From positions 2,085,501-2,149,500 of the forward strand of contig NZ_CP119421.1 of the NCBI RefSeq assembly GCF_030506305.1: DNA of 64,000 nucleotides, in the 5' to 3' direction. This stretch comes from Porifericola rhodea. Lineage in GTDB: Bacteria > Bacteroidota > Bacteroidia > Cytophagales > Cyclobacteriaceae. Made by a program: the position numbers and the translations under genes. Shown piece after piece: positions 51,345 to 59,962 of this stretch (positions are counted from its first letter, which is position 1; every line of letters begins with the position of its first letter). The notes under the pieces were generated by a model, which did not search any database, had not been told where the DNA came from, and saw nothing but the letters and a program-made list of their open reading frames with translations.

Positions 51345-53315
51345 CTAGTTTGAGGCGTCGGCGCGACTATTATCAACACGTGTTACTTTGAATTCGGTTC
51401 TACGATTGATCTCGTGTTGCTCTTCTGTCATCGCATTTTTAATTATTAATTGCTGCTCTCCATAACCTCGTGCAGTAATACGATCAGGCGAAATACCGCT
51501 ATCTACCAGATATTGGACTGCCGATTCAGCCCTGCGTTGCGAAAGCTCCTGATTATAATCGTTTTCCCCTCTGGAGTCAGTGTGAGAGCTCAACTCTATA
51601 CTAATTTGAGGATTATCTTCGAGAATTTTTACCAGTTTATCCAATTCTACCGCCGCTGCTGCCGTAATAAAAGATTGGTCAAACTCATAGTATATATTCT
51701 CTAATACAATAGCCTTGTCCAGTACAATTTTATTGAGCACTAACTTGGTTGTAAAAGTAGTATCTGTAACCATCTCTACCAGCTCTTCTTGTGGTATGGT
51801 TTTACCAACAGTACTAAATGGAACACGCGTAGTAAAGTACCCATCTTTTTCGCCGATAAGCTCGTAGTTCGTTCCTCCTTCTACCGGAAACTTAAATTTG
51901 GCATCTCCTCCAGAGTTTTTACTATCAATTGTGCTCCCTTCAGGGAAAGCAAGGCTAACCTTTACATCCTGTAGGTTGACCTCCTCTCCAGAATCCTCTT
52001 TCTCGGTAACTGTAATACCTGCTAAAAAATAATTAACTGTCTTAAGAGAGGGATCATTATTAACAAATGCATAGATATCATCATCACCCATACCTCCGGC
52101 GCGGTTAGAAGTAAAGTATCCATCTTTAATACTGGTGAAGGTCATTCCAAAGTCATCAGCAGTAGAGTTTACAGGAGGGCCAAGGTTTTCAATGCTTATC
52201 TGTCCATCCTTACGTATGGCAACAAAAATATCCAATGCTCCCATACTAGGGTGTCCATCAGAAGAAAAGTACAGTTTGCCATCATCGGTAACATAGGGGA
52301 ACATTTCATTGCCGGGTGTATTGATGGTTTCCCCCATATTACGTACGCTGCTCCATCTACCTCCATTATCTACTCTTGCGGAGTACAAGTCAATACCTCC
52401 ATATCCTCCCGGACGATTTGAGGCAAAATATAATGTACGACCATCACGGCTAAAGGTAGGTGTAGAGTCCCAGGCTTCAGGATCATTGATTGTCATAATT
52501 TCCGGGGTCGTCCACTCTCCTCTCTGATAACGGGAAATATAAAGATTGACATCACGCGTTCCCTTACGCTTTCCGCTATTGCCACGGGCAAAAACCATTG
52601 TTCTACCATCTGGTGAAAAAGTGATACAACCTTCGTTAATAATTTCATTGGCAAACTCTTCGCCCAGGGTTTGAGCCTCACTGATGAGTATATCTCCATT
52701 TTCTATGGGAGCACGAAATATGTTAGTAAAGCCAGTTCCGGTAGCTTTGTAAACCTTTTCGCTATTACGAGAAGAGGTGAAATAAAAAGAGCCTCTATGC
52801 ACTGTAGGGGCGTATTCTGCTCCATCTGTGTTTAATACTTCTTTATTTTCTATTTCGTAATAGACATCTTTAGAGATAATGTTTCCTAAGCGATCTAAAT
52901 TGTCTAGCTCCTGACGGGCCCAGTTAGTATACTCCAGAGTTGTATCTTCTGAGTATTCCAGGTATTCCTGCAACTGGGCTTTTGCCTGCTCATACTCTCC
53001 GTTTTGTTTGAGCGAGAGCGCATAGTGAAATACTGCAGATGTATCCGGAACACCATATTCTATGGCAGCTTCATAATAGGGGCGTGCTTCTTGCAGACGG
53101 TTGCTCAGACGAAAGGCTTCAGCAATCTTATAATTAGAAAGAGCTGTTTCTACCCCATTGTCTATAGCAACCTTATAATGGTCGATTGCTACATCATACT
53201 CACCACTTTCAAAACTGTTAAAACCTTTGATTAATGCTCTCTTGCCGGCATTACATGCACTTAGCATTAATAGCATAAGTACCAGGTAGTACAGGCCTGC
53301 AAAATTTTTCATCAT
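51345..53315 (-). CDS. PorE-like OmpA-family lipoprotein
   Basis: Encodes 656 residues in the PorE order: lipobox LMLSAC (C21), tetratricopeptide repeats about 30-150 (FNSFESGEYDVAIDHYKVAI, AFRLSNRLQEARPYYEAAIE), a PD40-type beta-propeller about 165-410 (ITFSPDGRTMVFARGNS, PTFSRDGRTLYFASNRPGGY), a CRD-like beta-sandwich about 425-510, and an OmpA_C domain about 545-650 (SIELSSHTDSRGENDYNQEL, SQRRAESAVQYL) that binds peptidoglycan through D and R. PorE is a type IX secretion accessory that ties the machine to peptidoglycan; no other secretion gene is here. Confidence 0.87.
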   Translation of the reverse strand: MMKNFAGLYYLVLMLLMLSACNAGKRALIKGFNSFESGEYDVAIDHYKVAIDNGVETALSNYKIAEAFRLSNRLQEARPYYEAAIEYGVPDTSAVFHYALSLKQNGEYEQAKAQLQEYLEYSEDTTLEYTNWARQELDNLDRLGNIISKDVYYEIENKEVLNTDGAEYAPTVHRGSFYFTSSRNSEKVYKATGTGFTNIFRAPIENGDILISEAQTLGEEFANEIINEGCITFSPDGRTMVFARGNSGKRKGTRDVNLYISRYQRGEWTTPEIMTINDPEAWDSTPTFSRDGRTLYFASNRPGGYGGIDLYSARVDNGGRWSSVRNMGETINTPGNEMFPYVTDDGKLYFSSDGHPSMGALDIFVAIRKDGQISIENLGPPVNSTADDFGMTFTSIKDGYFTSNRAGGMGDDDIYAFVNNDPSLKTVNYFLAGITVTEKEDSGEEVNLQDVKVSLAFPEGSTIDSKNSGGDAKFKFPVEGGTNYELIGEKDGYFTTRVPFSTVGKTIPQEELVEMVTDTTFTTKLVLNKIVLDKAIVLENIYYEFDQSFITAAAAVELDKLVKILEDNPQISIELSSHTDSRGENDYNQELSQRRAESAVQYLVDSGISPDRITARGYGEQQLIIKNAMTEEQHEINRRTEFKVTRVDNSRADASN

Positions 53316-53423
53316 AGCTTATTAAATGAATAGTAGTCAATCGCAATATAATATTGCTAGTTAATATGCTCAATAGTTTGCTCTCACTAGTAGAAACGCT
53401 GTAATCAGCCGTAAATTATGTGC

Positions 53424-53930
53424 TTATGCTGTCTTAAAGTAGCGGGAAAGCCAAGAGTCTTTTGCAGGAATTACCCAGCCTTTGTTCAACTCTTCTACAT
53501 TCTTAACCAGATTGTTAAAGGTTAAAGTATCAGGAGTTATTTTTCCTTCTGTAATCTGCTTTTTTAAGGCAGTGGTTGATTCTACAAAAACCTCATTCTG
53601 GTATAAGAAGGCAACTTTAGTACGGTCAAAAAAGGAAAAACTTTCTCTTTCAGTACTAAACTTCTCTTCTAGCTCCTTTACTAGTGCTACTGAAGCATCA
53701 ATCGCGCAACCACTCGCCTGATTATAATCCTCATTAACTGCAACAATAAGAAAGCGCTGGTGGAATATCTTAACAGAGGCCTGCAAAGGTTTGCCATGAG
53801 CAGACCAAGCTATCGCAAACTGTTGCCCAAGTTGCATGGCATAATTTTCTTCCGCCTGACTCAGTGGCCTACTTGCCTGATAAATCCATACACGAGCCTG
53901 AGATGGCATATCTTCAAAAGGAATATACAT
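53424..53930 (-). CDS. Conserved Bacteroidota protein (often misnamed ABC transporter ATPase)
   Basis: Encodes 168 residues: MYIPFEDMPSQARVWIYQAS at the start, LGQQFAIAWSAHGKPLQASV, then FLIVAVNEDYNQASGCAIDA near 66-85. It has no P-loop, so the common label ABC transporter ATPase is wrong; the fold is a small alpha-beta domain and the role is unknown. The conserved GCAID Cys and Asp are notable. Alone, with a TAnnTTTG box about 45 bp upstream. Confidence 0.8.
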   Translation of the reverse strand: MYIPFEDMPSQARVWIYQASRPLSQAEENYAMQLGQQFAIAWSAHGKPLQASVKIFHQRFLIVAVNEDYNQASGCAIDASVALVKELEEKFSTERESFSFFDRTKVAFLYQNEVFVESTTALKKQITEGKITPDTLTFNNLVKNVEELNKGWVIPAKDSWLSRYFKTA

Positions 53931-53973
53931 ATTAATTAAGATTTGGGGCTTATAAAATGCTAAAATACTAATT

Positions 53974-53981
53974 CAAATTTA
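53974..53981 (-). promoter_or_regulatory. -7 box upstream of the conserved 168-residue protein
   Basis: The minus strand reads TAAATTTG (TAnnTTTG), giving a leader of about 38 nt to ATG 53930. Confidence 0.4.
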
Positions 53982-54185
53982 TCAAAGACTTATTGTACTA
54001 ATAACGTTTCATAAAGGACAACGTTTTTTGGAGATAAAAAATATAAGAAAGCGGCTGCGAAAGACCTATTGAATTGGGTGAAATTTAAGCTCTACAAAAG
54101 GAGGGGAAAGAGATAGCAAGTTATTTAAATAGGAGTCAGTTTAATGCTTACTAAAAATCAAAGGTAGAATTGGGAGGGCATTAGC

Positions 54186-54210
54186 AAAAAAGCCCACATT
54201 CAAGTGGGCT
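54186..54210 (-). terminator. Terminator of the Hdr-like operon
   Basis: AGCCCAC/GTGGGCT stem with a 6-nt loop, then six T on the minus strand. Confidence 0.9.
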
Positions 54211-54221
54211 TGTGGTTGATT

Positions 54222-55034
54222 CTAAAGTTTCTTGTTTTCAGCAATGAGTTCCGCCAGGTCTTTTACCTGTACTTCAGCTTCTTTGTTTTTATTCTTAACG
54301 CCATCACTCATCATAGTCATACAGAAGGGACAAGCCACAGCTATAGTATTGGCTCCAGTAGAGAGAGCCTCTTCTGTTCTATCTATATTAACTTCTTTTT
54401 TGCCAGGCTCAGCGTCTTTAAACATTTGAGCCCCTCCCGCGCCACAACAGAAGCCTTTAGTACGGCAGCGCTTCATTTCTACCAGATCTGCGTCCAAAGA
54501 CTCTAATACCTGGCGCGGGGCCTCATAAATATTGTTAGCACGGCCCAAAAAGCAGGAGTCATGATAAGTAATTTTCTTGCCTTTGAACGTGCCGCCCCCC
54601 TGCATTTTTATTCTCCCCTCATTTATGAGTTGTTGAAGAAATGTAGAATGATGAATCACCTCATAGTCTCCTCCCAGTTCGGGGTACTCATTTTTTATTG
54701 TATTAAAACAGTGGGGGCAGGCAGTAACTATCTTCTGAATGTTGTACCCATTAAGTACTTCTATATTTGTAGCAGCCTGCATTTGAAACAGAAACTCATT
54801 GCCGGCTCTTCTGGCAGGGTCTCCAGTACAGCTTTCTTCTGGCCCAAGTACTGCGAATTTTACACCTACCTCATTAAGTATTTTAACAAAGGCTTTGGTG
54901 ACTCTTTTGTACCGATCGTCAAAAGAGCCGGCACAGCCTACCCAAAAAAGAATTTCTGGTTCAGTACCTTGAGCAGCCATGTCGGCCATAGTAGGCACAT
55001 CTATGTATTTGGTATTTGAATTTACGTTTTCCAT
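54222..55034 (-). CDS. CCG-domain Fe-S protein (HdrB/GlpC-C like)
   Basis: Encodes 270 residues. Two CCG-type cysteine-rich domains: WVGCAGSFDDRYKRV with TACPHCFNTIKNEY and YHDSCFLGRANNIYEAPR, then FCCGAGGAQMF and ACPFCMTMMSDG. In HdrB such Cys hold the noncubane 4Fe-4S clusters. Paired with a membrane ferredoxin-cytochrome protein 60 bp upstream, it resembles HmeD/DsrK-type subunits that pass electrons between quinone and a soluble acceptor. The substrate is unknown. Confidence 0.9.
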   Translation of the reverse strand: MENVNSNTKYIDVPTMADMAAQGTEPEILFWVGCAGSFDDRYKRVTKAFVKILNEVGVKFAVLGPEESCTGDPARRAGNEFLFQMQAATNIEVLNGYNIQKIVTACPHCFNTIKNEYPELGGDYEVIHHSTFLQQLINEGRIKMQGGGTFKGKKITYHDSCFLGRANNIYEAPRQVLESLDADLVEMKRCRTKGFCCGAGGAQMFKDAEPGKKEVNIDRTEEALSTGANTIAVACPFCMTMMSDGVKNKNKEAEVQVKDLAELIAENKKL

Positions 55035-55094
55035 AACTTCCGCTAGTGTTTATAGCAATTACAGCTTACTTCATTAATTCTTAAAACTCTGAAC

Positions 55095-56453
55095 TTACTC
55101 CTGCGCATTTTTTTCGTTACTGCTTGTTTCTCTTTTTAACTCATTGGCCCAGTTAAAACGGTCTGTCGGAGCAAATTTCCAGGGGGCAAAATTGTTTTCA
55201 ATGTTAGAGAACATAGCATTCCACGAAGCTGGAGACTGAGCTTCTTCCATAGCTACGTACCTTCGGGTTTGCATAATAATAGAAAGCGGGTTGATGTTAA
55301 TAGGGCAGGCCTCAACACAGGCATTACAAGATGTACATGCGTTAATTTCTTCCCTTTGGATATAATTGTCCAGTAAGGACTTACCATCCTCCAGGCCTTT
55401 GCCTCCTTTTTGCAAACTGAAGCCTACTTCTTCCGCACGGTCACGTGTATCCATCATAATTTTGCGTGGCGAAAGCTTTTTTCCTGTTTGATTTGCCGGG
55501 CATTCTGCGGTGCATCGCCCACACTCTGTACAGGCATATGCTCCCATAATATCTCTCCAGTCAAGATCGTTAATGTCTTTGGCTCCAAACCTGCCTACTT
55601 CTTCATCCGCACCATCACCAGTATCAGTTTGCGCTCCTAACATGATCTGTACCTCTTTAGTAACTGCAGGCATATTATCCATCTTGCCCTTGGGAGTTAA
55701 ACGTGCATAATATGTGTTAGGAAATGCCATGAAGATATGTAGGTGTTTAGAATACGTAACGTAAACAGCAAAAGCTAATATTCCAATAATATGAAACCAC
55801 CAGGCAAACCTTTCTATCATAACTAAAGCAGAGGTTGACATACCTTCAAATAAGGGAATGAGTAGAGAGCTGAAAAACAAAGTCCCCGTTTCAGGATAAT
55901 GAGTATCAGGTCTGTCTTGTAAAATCTGGTCGATGGCATTCATGGTCAGGATAGCGAACATGAGAACAATCTCCACTATCAAAATGATGTTGGCATCCAT
56001 CTTTGGCCATTTCGTAAGCTCTCGTGCCTGAAAGCGTTTGATGTTTAGCAAATTCCTGCGTATCAGAAATGCTACACAAGAAATAATAACAGCTACTGCC
56101 AGAAATTCAAAGATATTGATAGGAATAGTATAAAAGCTGCCAAGCGTTGGAGCAAAAATGCGATGAGTGCCAAAGATACCATCAAGCACAAACTCTAATA
56201 CTTCTAAGTTGATAACTATAAAGCCCACATAAATTAGAAAGTGCAAGAAAGCAGGGATAATCTTCTTAAACATTTTTTGCTGTCCGAAGGCCACTAGCAT
56301 CATGTTTTTAAATCTTTCAGAAGAATGATCATTATGCGTTTCCCTTCTGCCCAATAGGATGTTCTTTCTTATTCTGGTAATTCTCTGAAAGAGAAAATAA
56401 CCGGCGATGGCAAGCACCAGAACAAAGGCTATCTGCTGAATTATACCAATCAT
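55095..56453 (-). CDS. Membrane cytochrome b-ferredoxin fusion (HdrC/DsrK-M like)
   Basis: Encodes 452 residues. Five to six membrane helices (about 5-250) carry His residues suited to b-type haem, for example RFAWWFHIIGILAFAVYVTY and SKHLHIF. The C-terminal soluble part has two 4Fe-4S motifs: CTECGRCTAEC with a following CP, and CTSCNACVEACP. Fusion of a NarI/HdrE-like domain and an HdrC-like domain suggests quinone-linked electron transfer with the CCG protein encoded next. The two genes form an operon ended by a strong hairpin. Confidence 0.9.
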   Translation of the reverse strand: MIGIIQQIAFVLVLAIAGYFLFQRITRIRKNILLGRRETHNDHSSERFKNMMLVAFGQQKMFKKIIPAFLHFLIYVGFIVINLEVLEFVLDGIFGTHRIFAPTLGSFYTIPINIFEFLAVAVIISCVAFLIRRNLLNIKRFQARELTKWPKMDANIILIVEIVLMFAILTMNAIDQILQDRPDTHYPETGTLFFSSLLIPLFEGMSTSALVMIERFAWWFHIIGILAFAVYVTYSKHLHIFMAFPNTYYARLTPKGKMDNMPAVTKEVQIMLGAQTDTGDGADEEVGRFGAKDINDLDWRDIMGAYACTECGRCTAECPANQTGKKLSPRKIMMDTRDRAEEVGFSLQKGGKGLEDGKSLLDNYIQREEINACTSCNACVEACPININPLSIIMQTRRYVAMEEAQSPASWNAMFSNIENNFAPWKFAPTDRFNWANELKRETSSNEKNAQE

Positions 56454-56484
56454 GCTATTTTTTTAAATTTTTTATGCTTTACTA

Positions 56485-56515
56485 TTGCGCTGCTAAAATA
56501 ATTATTCTACTTTTG
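56485..56515 (+). promoter_or_regulatory. Promoter of tRNA-Phe
   Basis: TTG (56485-56487), a 20-bp spacer and TACTTTTG (56508-56515) fit the Bacteroidota promoter; the start would be about 7 nt before the tRNA. Confidence 0.7.
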
Positions 56516-56527
56516 TCTCCTCGTTAC

Positions 56528-56600
56528 GGTGATGTAGCTCAGTTGGTAGAGCATCGGACTGAAAATCCGTGAGTCGGTGGTTCGAGCCCACTCATCACCA
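56528..56600 (+). tRNA. tRNA-Phe (anticodon GAA)
   Basis: Cloverleaf: acceptor GGTGATG/CATCACC, D arm GCTC/GAGC, anticodon loop CTGAAAA, T arm GGTGG/CCACT with TTCGAGC, discriminator A. The genome continues CA, so a full CCA is not clearly encoded. Own promoter and terminator. Confidence 0.96.
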
Positions 56601-56603
56601 CAG

Positions 56604-56635
56604 GCCTTTCCAAATTTTGGAAAGGCTTTTTTTTT
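56604..56635 (+). terminator. Terminator of tRNA-Phe
   Basis: GCCTTTCC/GGAAAGGC stem, extended by AAA/TTT, followed by nine T. Confidence 0.93.
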
Positions 56636-57130
56636 GTGTTTTTTTCTTCTTTCATATCAAAAGTTACGCATTTCATATAGAACCTCTCATCTAGTATCCA
56701 GACTAGACAAATATATGTAAATATAAAAATAGTATGCAAGCATACTATTTTGAATAACGCAATTATTTACGTCTTATTAAGGGTGAAATTTAACTATTGT
56801 TCGCAAAAAATGGTTTGTGTTCAAAAAAATGCATTTTCCCGTCTGGATCTAACACTTAGCTAAACCTACTCATTAAGAATAAATTTAGTGGAATAAGGCT
56901 ATGTTTAGTACGGTGATATTGTTATAGTTAAAACCCGTATAAAATAAGTTATATGATAGAAAGAAGGTATTTTTCTGATGATAAGTAAAATTACATATGT
57001 ATGTAAACCATCATTCCATATGAGGTAAATATTAGACAAGCACTTAACTTTGTAATAAGTCAAATGGAAAAGAGAAAAAGGAATTAAGGAGAAGTGAAAA
57101 AATCCGATTGGCAAACTAAACAATAAGAAA
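56636..57130. other. AT-rich intergenic region with dyad and lone promoter
   Basis: About 500 bp with no gene. It holds a perfect 26-bp dyad (56726-56751: AAAATAGTATGC, AA, GCATACTATTTT) and a consensus -7 box at 57045. Otherwise stops fill all frames. It leads into the three tandem units that start at 57131. Confidence 0.6.
57045..57052 (+). promoter_or_regulatory. -7 box upstream of the tandem 18-mer units
   Basis: TAACTTTG matches TAnnTTTG; the predicted transcript starts near 57058, about 73 nt before the first unit. No -33 TTTG is clear. Confidence 0.5.
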
Positions 57131-57205
57131 TAGGTTAGGTTGTGTAGTATATATTAAAAGAGGCGATCCGGACAAGAGTTGAGATGATTGCCTCCTTTAT
57201 TCTAC
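57131..57205 (+). ncRNA. Tandem unit 1: conserved 18-mer plus hairpin
   Basis: TAGGTTAGGTTGTGTAGT at 57131-57148 is followed by a 9-bp stem GAGGCGATC (57160-57168) with GATTGCCTC (57186-57194), one G-U pair, a 17-nt loop, then CTTTATTCT. The layout is that of a small RNA with an intrinsic terminator. Orientation is plus because the T-tract follows the stem on this strand. RNA status is inferred. Confidence 0.5.
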
Positions 57206-57228
57206 TCGCAATTAACAATATAAAAATA

Positions 57229-57292
57229 TAGGTTAGGTTGTGTAGTGTAAAAAGAAGTCATCTGCAAATAGACAGATGGCTCCTTTTCTTCT
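57229..57292 (+). ncRNA. Tandem unit 2: conserved 18-mer plus hairpin
   Basis: The same 18-mer at 57229-57246, then stem AGTCATCTG (57256-57264) with CAGATGGCT (57273-57281), one G-U pair, an 8-nt loop, then CCTTTTCTTCT. The stem sequence differs wholly from unit 1 while the structure is kept. Confidence 0.5.
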
Positions 57293-57321
57293 CTTCACAT
57301 CTGGCAAAGAGATTAAAATTT

Positions 57322-57385
57322 TAGGTTAGGTTGTGTAGTGTATAAAAAGGGGCTGCTTGCTGTAGACAGGCGCCCTCTTTTTTTG
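57322..57385 (+). ncRNA. Tandem unit 3: conserved 18-mer plus hairpin terminator
   Basis: The same 18-mer at 57322-57339, then AGGGGCTGCTTG (57348-57359) pairing with CAGGCGCCCTCT (57367-57378) with one C-C mismatch and G-U pairs, then seven T (57378-57384). This is the strongest terminator of the three. A 7-bp rival pairing, GTAGACA (57362-57368) with TGTCTAC (57384-57390), could compete with it. Confidence 0.55.
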
Positions 57386-57451
57386 TCTACGGTGCTAATA
57401 TTCAAAAAAAATACTATTCCGCCAAATTTTTCTGCTTTCTATACTATTATT

Positions 57452-58234
57452 CTATCTTTTTAGCTGCTGTACCTCTTGAGGAGTTAAGTAACGCCAATGT
57501 CCGCGGGGTAGATCTTTTTTTGTCAAGCCAGCATACATTACTCTATCAAGGCGCTCAACTGTATAGCCAAGGTGCTCAAAAATTCTACGTACAATTCTGT
57601 TCCTTCCAATATGAATCTGAAGCCCAAGACTGGTACGAGTTTCATTTACCAGACCTATTTCGTCTACTTCAGCAACACCATCTTCTAGCTTTAAGCCATC
57701 CTGAATTTTCAAAAAATCCTCATCGGTAATAGGTTTGTCTATATCTACCTGATATAGTTTTTTTACATTATTAGAAGGGTGCGCAAGTTTGTCAGCCAGT
57801 TCACCATCATTAGTAAGGATTAAAAGACCAGTCGTATTACGGTCTAGTCGCCCTACAGGATAGATGCGTTCTTCGCAAGCATTAGCTACTAACTGCATCA
57901 CCGTTTTTCTTTCCTCAGGATCGTCAGTTGTAGTTATATGGTTCTTCGGCTTATTCAGTAGTACATACACCAGCTTTTCTGGATTAAGTACTTTTCCCTT
58001 GTATACCACTTTATCGTTCAGCTTTACCTTGGTGCCAAGTTCAGTAACCACTTTACCATTTACCTTTATCTCGCCATCACTAATTAGGGTATCAGCTTCT
58101 CGCCGAGAGCAAACGCCCGCATTGGCTACATACTTATTGAGTCTGATAAGTTCATCCGCATTAGTTTTTTTAGGCGGATGCTCAGGAGCCTTTAGGGATG
58201 ATTTTGCTTTATTAAATTTTCTTCTGGGTTTCAT
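57452..58234 (-). CDS. rRNA pseudouridine synthase, RsuA/RluB/RluE/RluF family
   Basis: Encodes 260 residues. After a basic, Lys/Pro-rich N-terminus (1-27), an S4 RNA-binding domain occupies about 30-75 (RLNKYVANAGVCSRREADTL) followed by the synthase domain with catalytic motif VGRLDRNTTGLLILTNDGEL near 123-142 and LYQVDIDKPI. The C-terminal IGRNRIVRRIFEHLGYTVER is typical. It modifies uridines in rRNA; RluB is the most likely match but the member cannot be fixed by eye. Confidence 0.92.
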   Translation of the reverse strand: MKPRRKFNKAKSSLKAPEHPPKKTNADELIRLNKYVANAGVCSRREADTLISDGEIKVNGKVVTELGTKVKLNDKVVYKGKVLNPEKLVYVLLNKPKNHITTTDDPEERKTVMQLVANACEERIYPVGRLDRNTTGLLILTNDGELADKLAHPSNNVKKLYQVDIDKPITDEDFLKIQDGLKLEDGVAEVDEIGLVNETRTSLGLQIHIGRNRIVRRIFEHLGYTVERLDRVMYAGLTKKDLPRGHWRYLTPQEVQQLKR

Positions 58235-58457
58235 AAATAGTTTTTAGCCTCTTCATCAAAAAAATTGTATAGGGCTAACACCAAAATAAATATTCTGGTG
58301 CGTCTATAGGTTAATTTTGAGGATGTATAGGCAAATATAGTAAGTATTCCGTTAGTATATCAGTAGATAGTTTGGAGTATAAATGGGCTAACGTCCCTGA
58401 ATTTTATTATAAGCCAAGCTGAAAATACGGCCAGGGTGCAACACTGAATAATTTTTA

Positions 58458-58465
58458 TAAATTTG
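58458..58465 (+). promoter_or_regulatory. -7 box of fumC
   Basis: TAAATTTG matches TAnnTTTG, giving a leader of about 45 nt to ATG 58515. Confidence 0.5.
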
Positions 58466-58514
58466 CTAGAAACCTAAAAACCGAAATTTTTTATCCTTTC
58501 AAGCACTATTACAC

Positions 58515-59915
58515 ATGGAATACAGAATAGAAAAAGATACGATGGGCGAGATACAAGTGCCCGCTGACAAATACTGGGGAGCGCAAACACAACGCTCAAG
58601 AGAAAACTTTAAGATTGGAGGTAGCGCTATGCAAATGCCCATGGAAATTATCCATGCTTTTGCAATACTTAAAAAGTCGGCAGCTGAAACCAATTATGAG
58701 CTTGGCGTACTGGAAAAGGAAAAGTATGAAATGATTGCCAAAGTTTGTGATGAGATTTTGGCAGGCGCACATGATGAGCAGTTTCCGCTGGTTGTATGGC
58801 AGACTGGTTCGGGTACCCAAAGCAATATGAATGTGAATGAAGTAGTAGCTAACCGAGCGCATGTGCTTATGGGTGGCGAACTTACCGATGCCAAAAAGAA
58901 AGTGCACCCCAATGACGATGTCAACAAGTCGCAATCTTCCAATGACACCTTTCCTACAGCTATGCACATTGCTGCCTATAGTATGATTGTAGAGCAAACC
59001 CTACCTAAGATAGAAAAACTAAGAAATACACTAAATGAAAAGGTGGCTTCTTTTGGTGATATTGTTAAAATAGGGCGTACTCACTTTATGGATGCAACAC
59101 CTCTTAAGCTTAGCCATGAGTTTAGCGGTTATGTAGCCCAGTTGGATCATGCAATCCGTGCTATTAAAAATACTTTGCCTCACCTTTCTGAACTTGCGCT
59201 AGGGGGAACAGCCGTAGGAACAGGCCTCAATACACCTAAGGGGTATGCTAAGCTGGTAGCCGAAAAAATTGCTAAATATGCCGGACATCCTTTTGTTACA
59301 GCACCAAATAAATTTGAAGCATTAGCTGCTCATGATGCAGTAGTAGAAAGCTCAGGAGCGCTAAAACAGTTGGCTGTAAGCTTAATGAAAATAGGCAACG
59401 ATATACGTATGCTGGCTTCTGGCCCTCGTTGTGGTATCGGAGAGATACTAATTCCTGCTAATGAACCGGGCTCATCTATTATGCCAGGTAAAGTGAACCC
59501 TACCCAGTGCGAAGCGCTAACCATGGTATGTGCCCAGGTAGTGGGTAATGATGCCGCAGTAAGTGTAGGTGGTATGAATGGGCAGTTTGAGCTCAACGTA
59601 TTTAAGCCTATGATGATTTATAACTTGCTAAACTCAGCTCGCCTGCTGGGTGATGCCTGTGAATCTTTCAACGATAATTGCGCAGTGGGTATAGAGCCCA
59701 ATACCGAAGTTATTAAGAAAAACCTGGAAAACTCTCTTATGCTGGTAACGGCCTTAAATACACACATAGGCTACGAAAACGCCGCAAAAATTGCCAAGAA
59801 AGCTTACGAAGAAGGAACAACCTTACGCGAAGCAGCAATTTCTTCCGGATTACTTACCAACGAACAGTTTGATGAATGGGTAGTGCCGGAAAATATGGTA
59901 GGAAGTTTGAAGTAA
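58515..59915 (+). CDS. fumC: Fumarate hydratase, class II
   Basis: Encodes 466 residues, the usual length. It interconverts fumarate and malate in the TCA cycle. Signatures of the fumarase/aspartase superfamily: [12 protein letters not shown] near 20-31, [34 protein letters not shown] near 138-152, [10 protein letters not shown], and the catalytic loop [16 protein letters not shown] near 317-332. No iron-sulfur motif, as expected for class II. A coiled-coil protein gene follows 47 bp downstream. Confidence 0.97.
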   Translation: MEYRIEKDTMGEIQVPADKYWGAQTQRSRENFKIGGSAMQMPMEIIHAFAILKKSAAETNYELGVLEKEKYEMIAKVCDEILAGAHDEQFPLVVWQTGSGTQSNMNVNEVVANRAHVLMGGELTDAKKKVHPNDDVNKSQSSNDTFPTAMHIAAYSMIVEQTLPKIEKLRNTLNEKVASFGDIVKIGRTHFMDATPLKLSHEFSGYVAQLDHAIRAIKNTLPHLSELALGGTAVGTGLNTPKGYAKLVAEKIAKYAGHPFVTAPNKFEALAAHDAVVESSGALKQLAVSLMKIGNDIRMLASGPRCGIGEILIPANEPGSSIMPGKVNPTQCEALTMVCAQVVGNDAAVSVGGMNGQFELNVFKPMMIYNLLNSARLLGDACESFNDNCAVGIEPNTEVIKKNLENSLMLVTALNTHIGYENAAKIAKKAYEEGTTLREAAISSGLLTNEQFDEWVVPENMVGSLK

Positions 59916-59962
59916 AACTTCGCTAATAAGCTAAGTGCTACTATCAACATACAATTATTACC

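Noticed and set aside
56539-56739. Minus-strand open frame overlapping tRNA-Phe
   Set aside because: It runs through the tRNA and its terminator, so it is not a gene.
57131-57339. CRISPR array reading of the three repeated 18-mers
   Set aside because: The repeats are too short and too few, the intervals (75-80 bp) are long and contain hairpins with T-tracts, and no cas gene is in the window.
58596-58997. Minus-strand open frame of 133 codons inside fumC
   Set aside because: Antisense to a highly conserved enzyme gene; no family signature.
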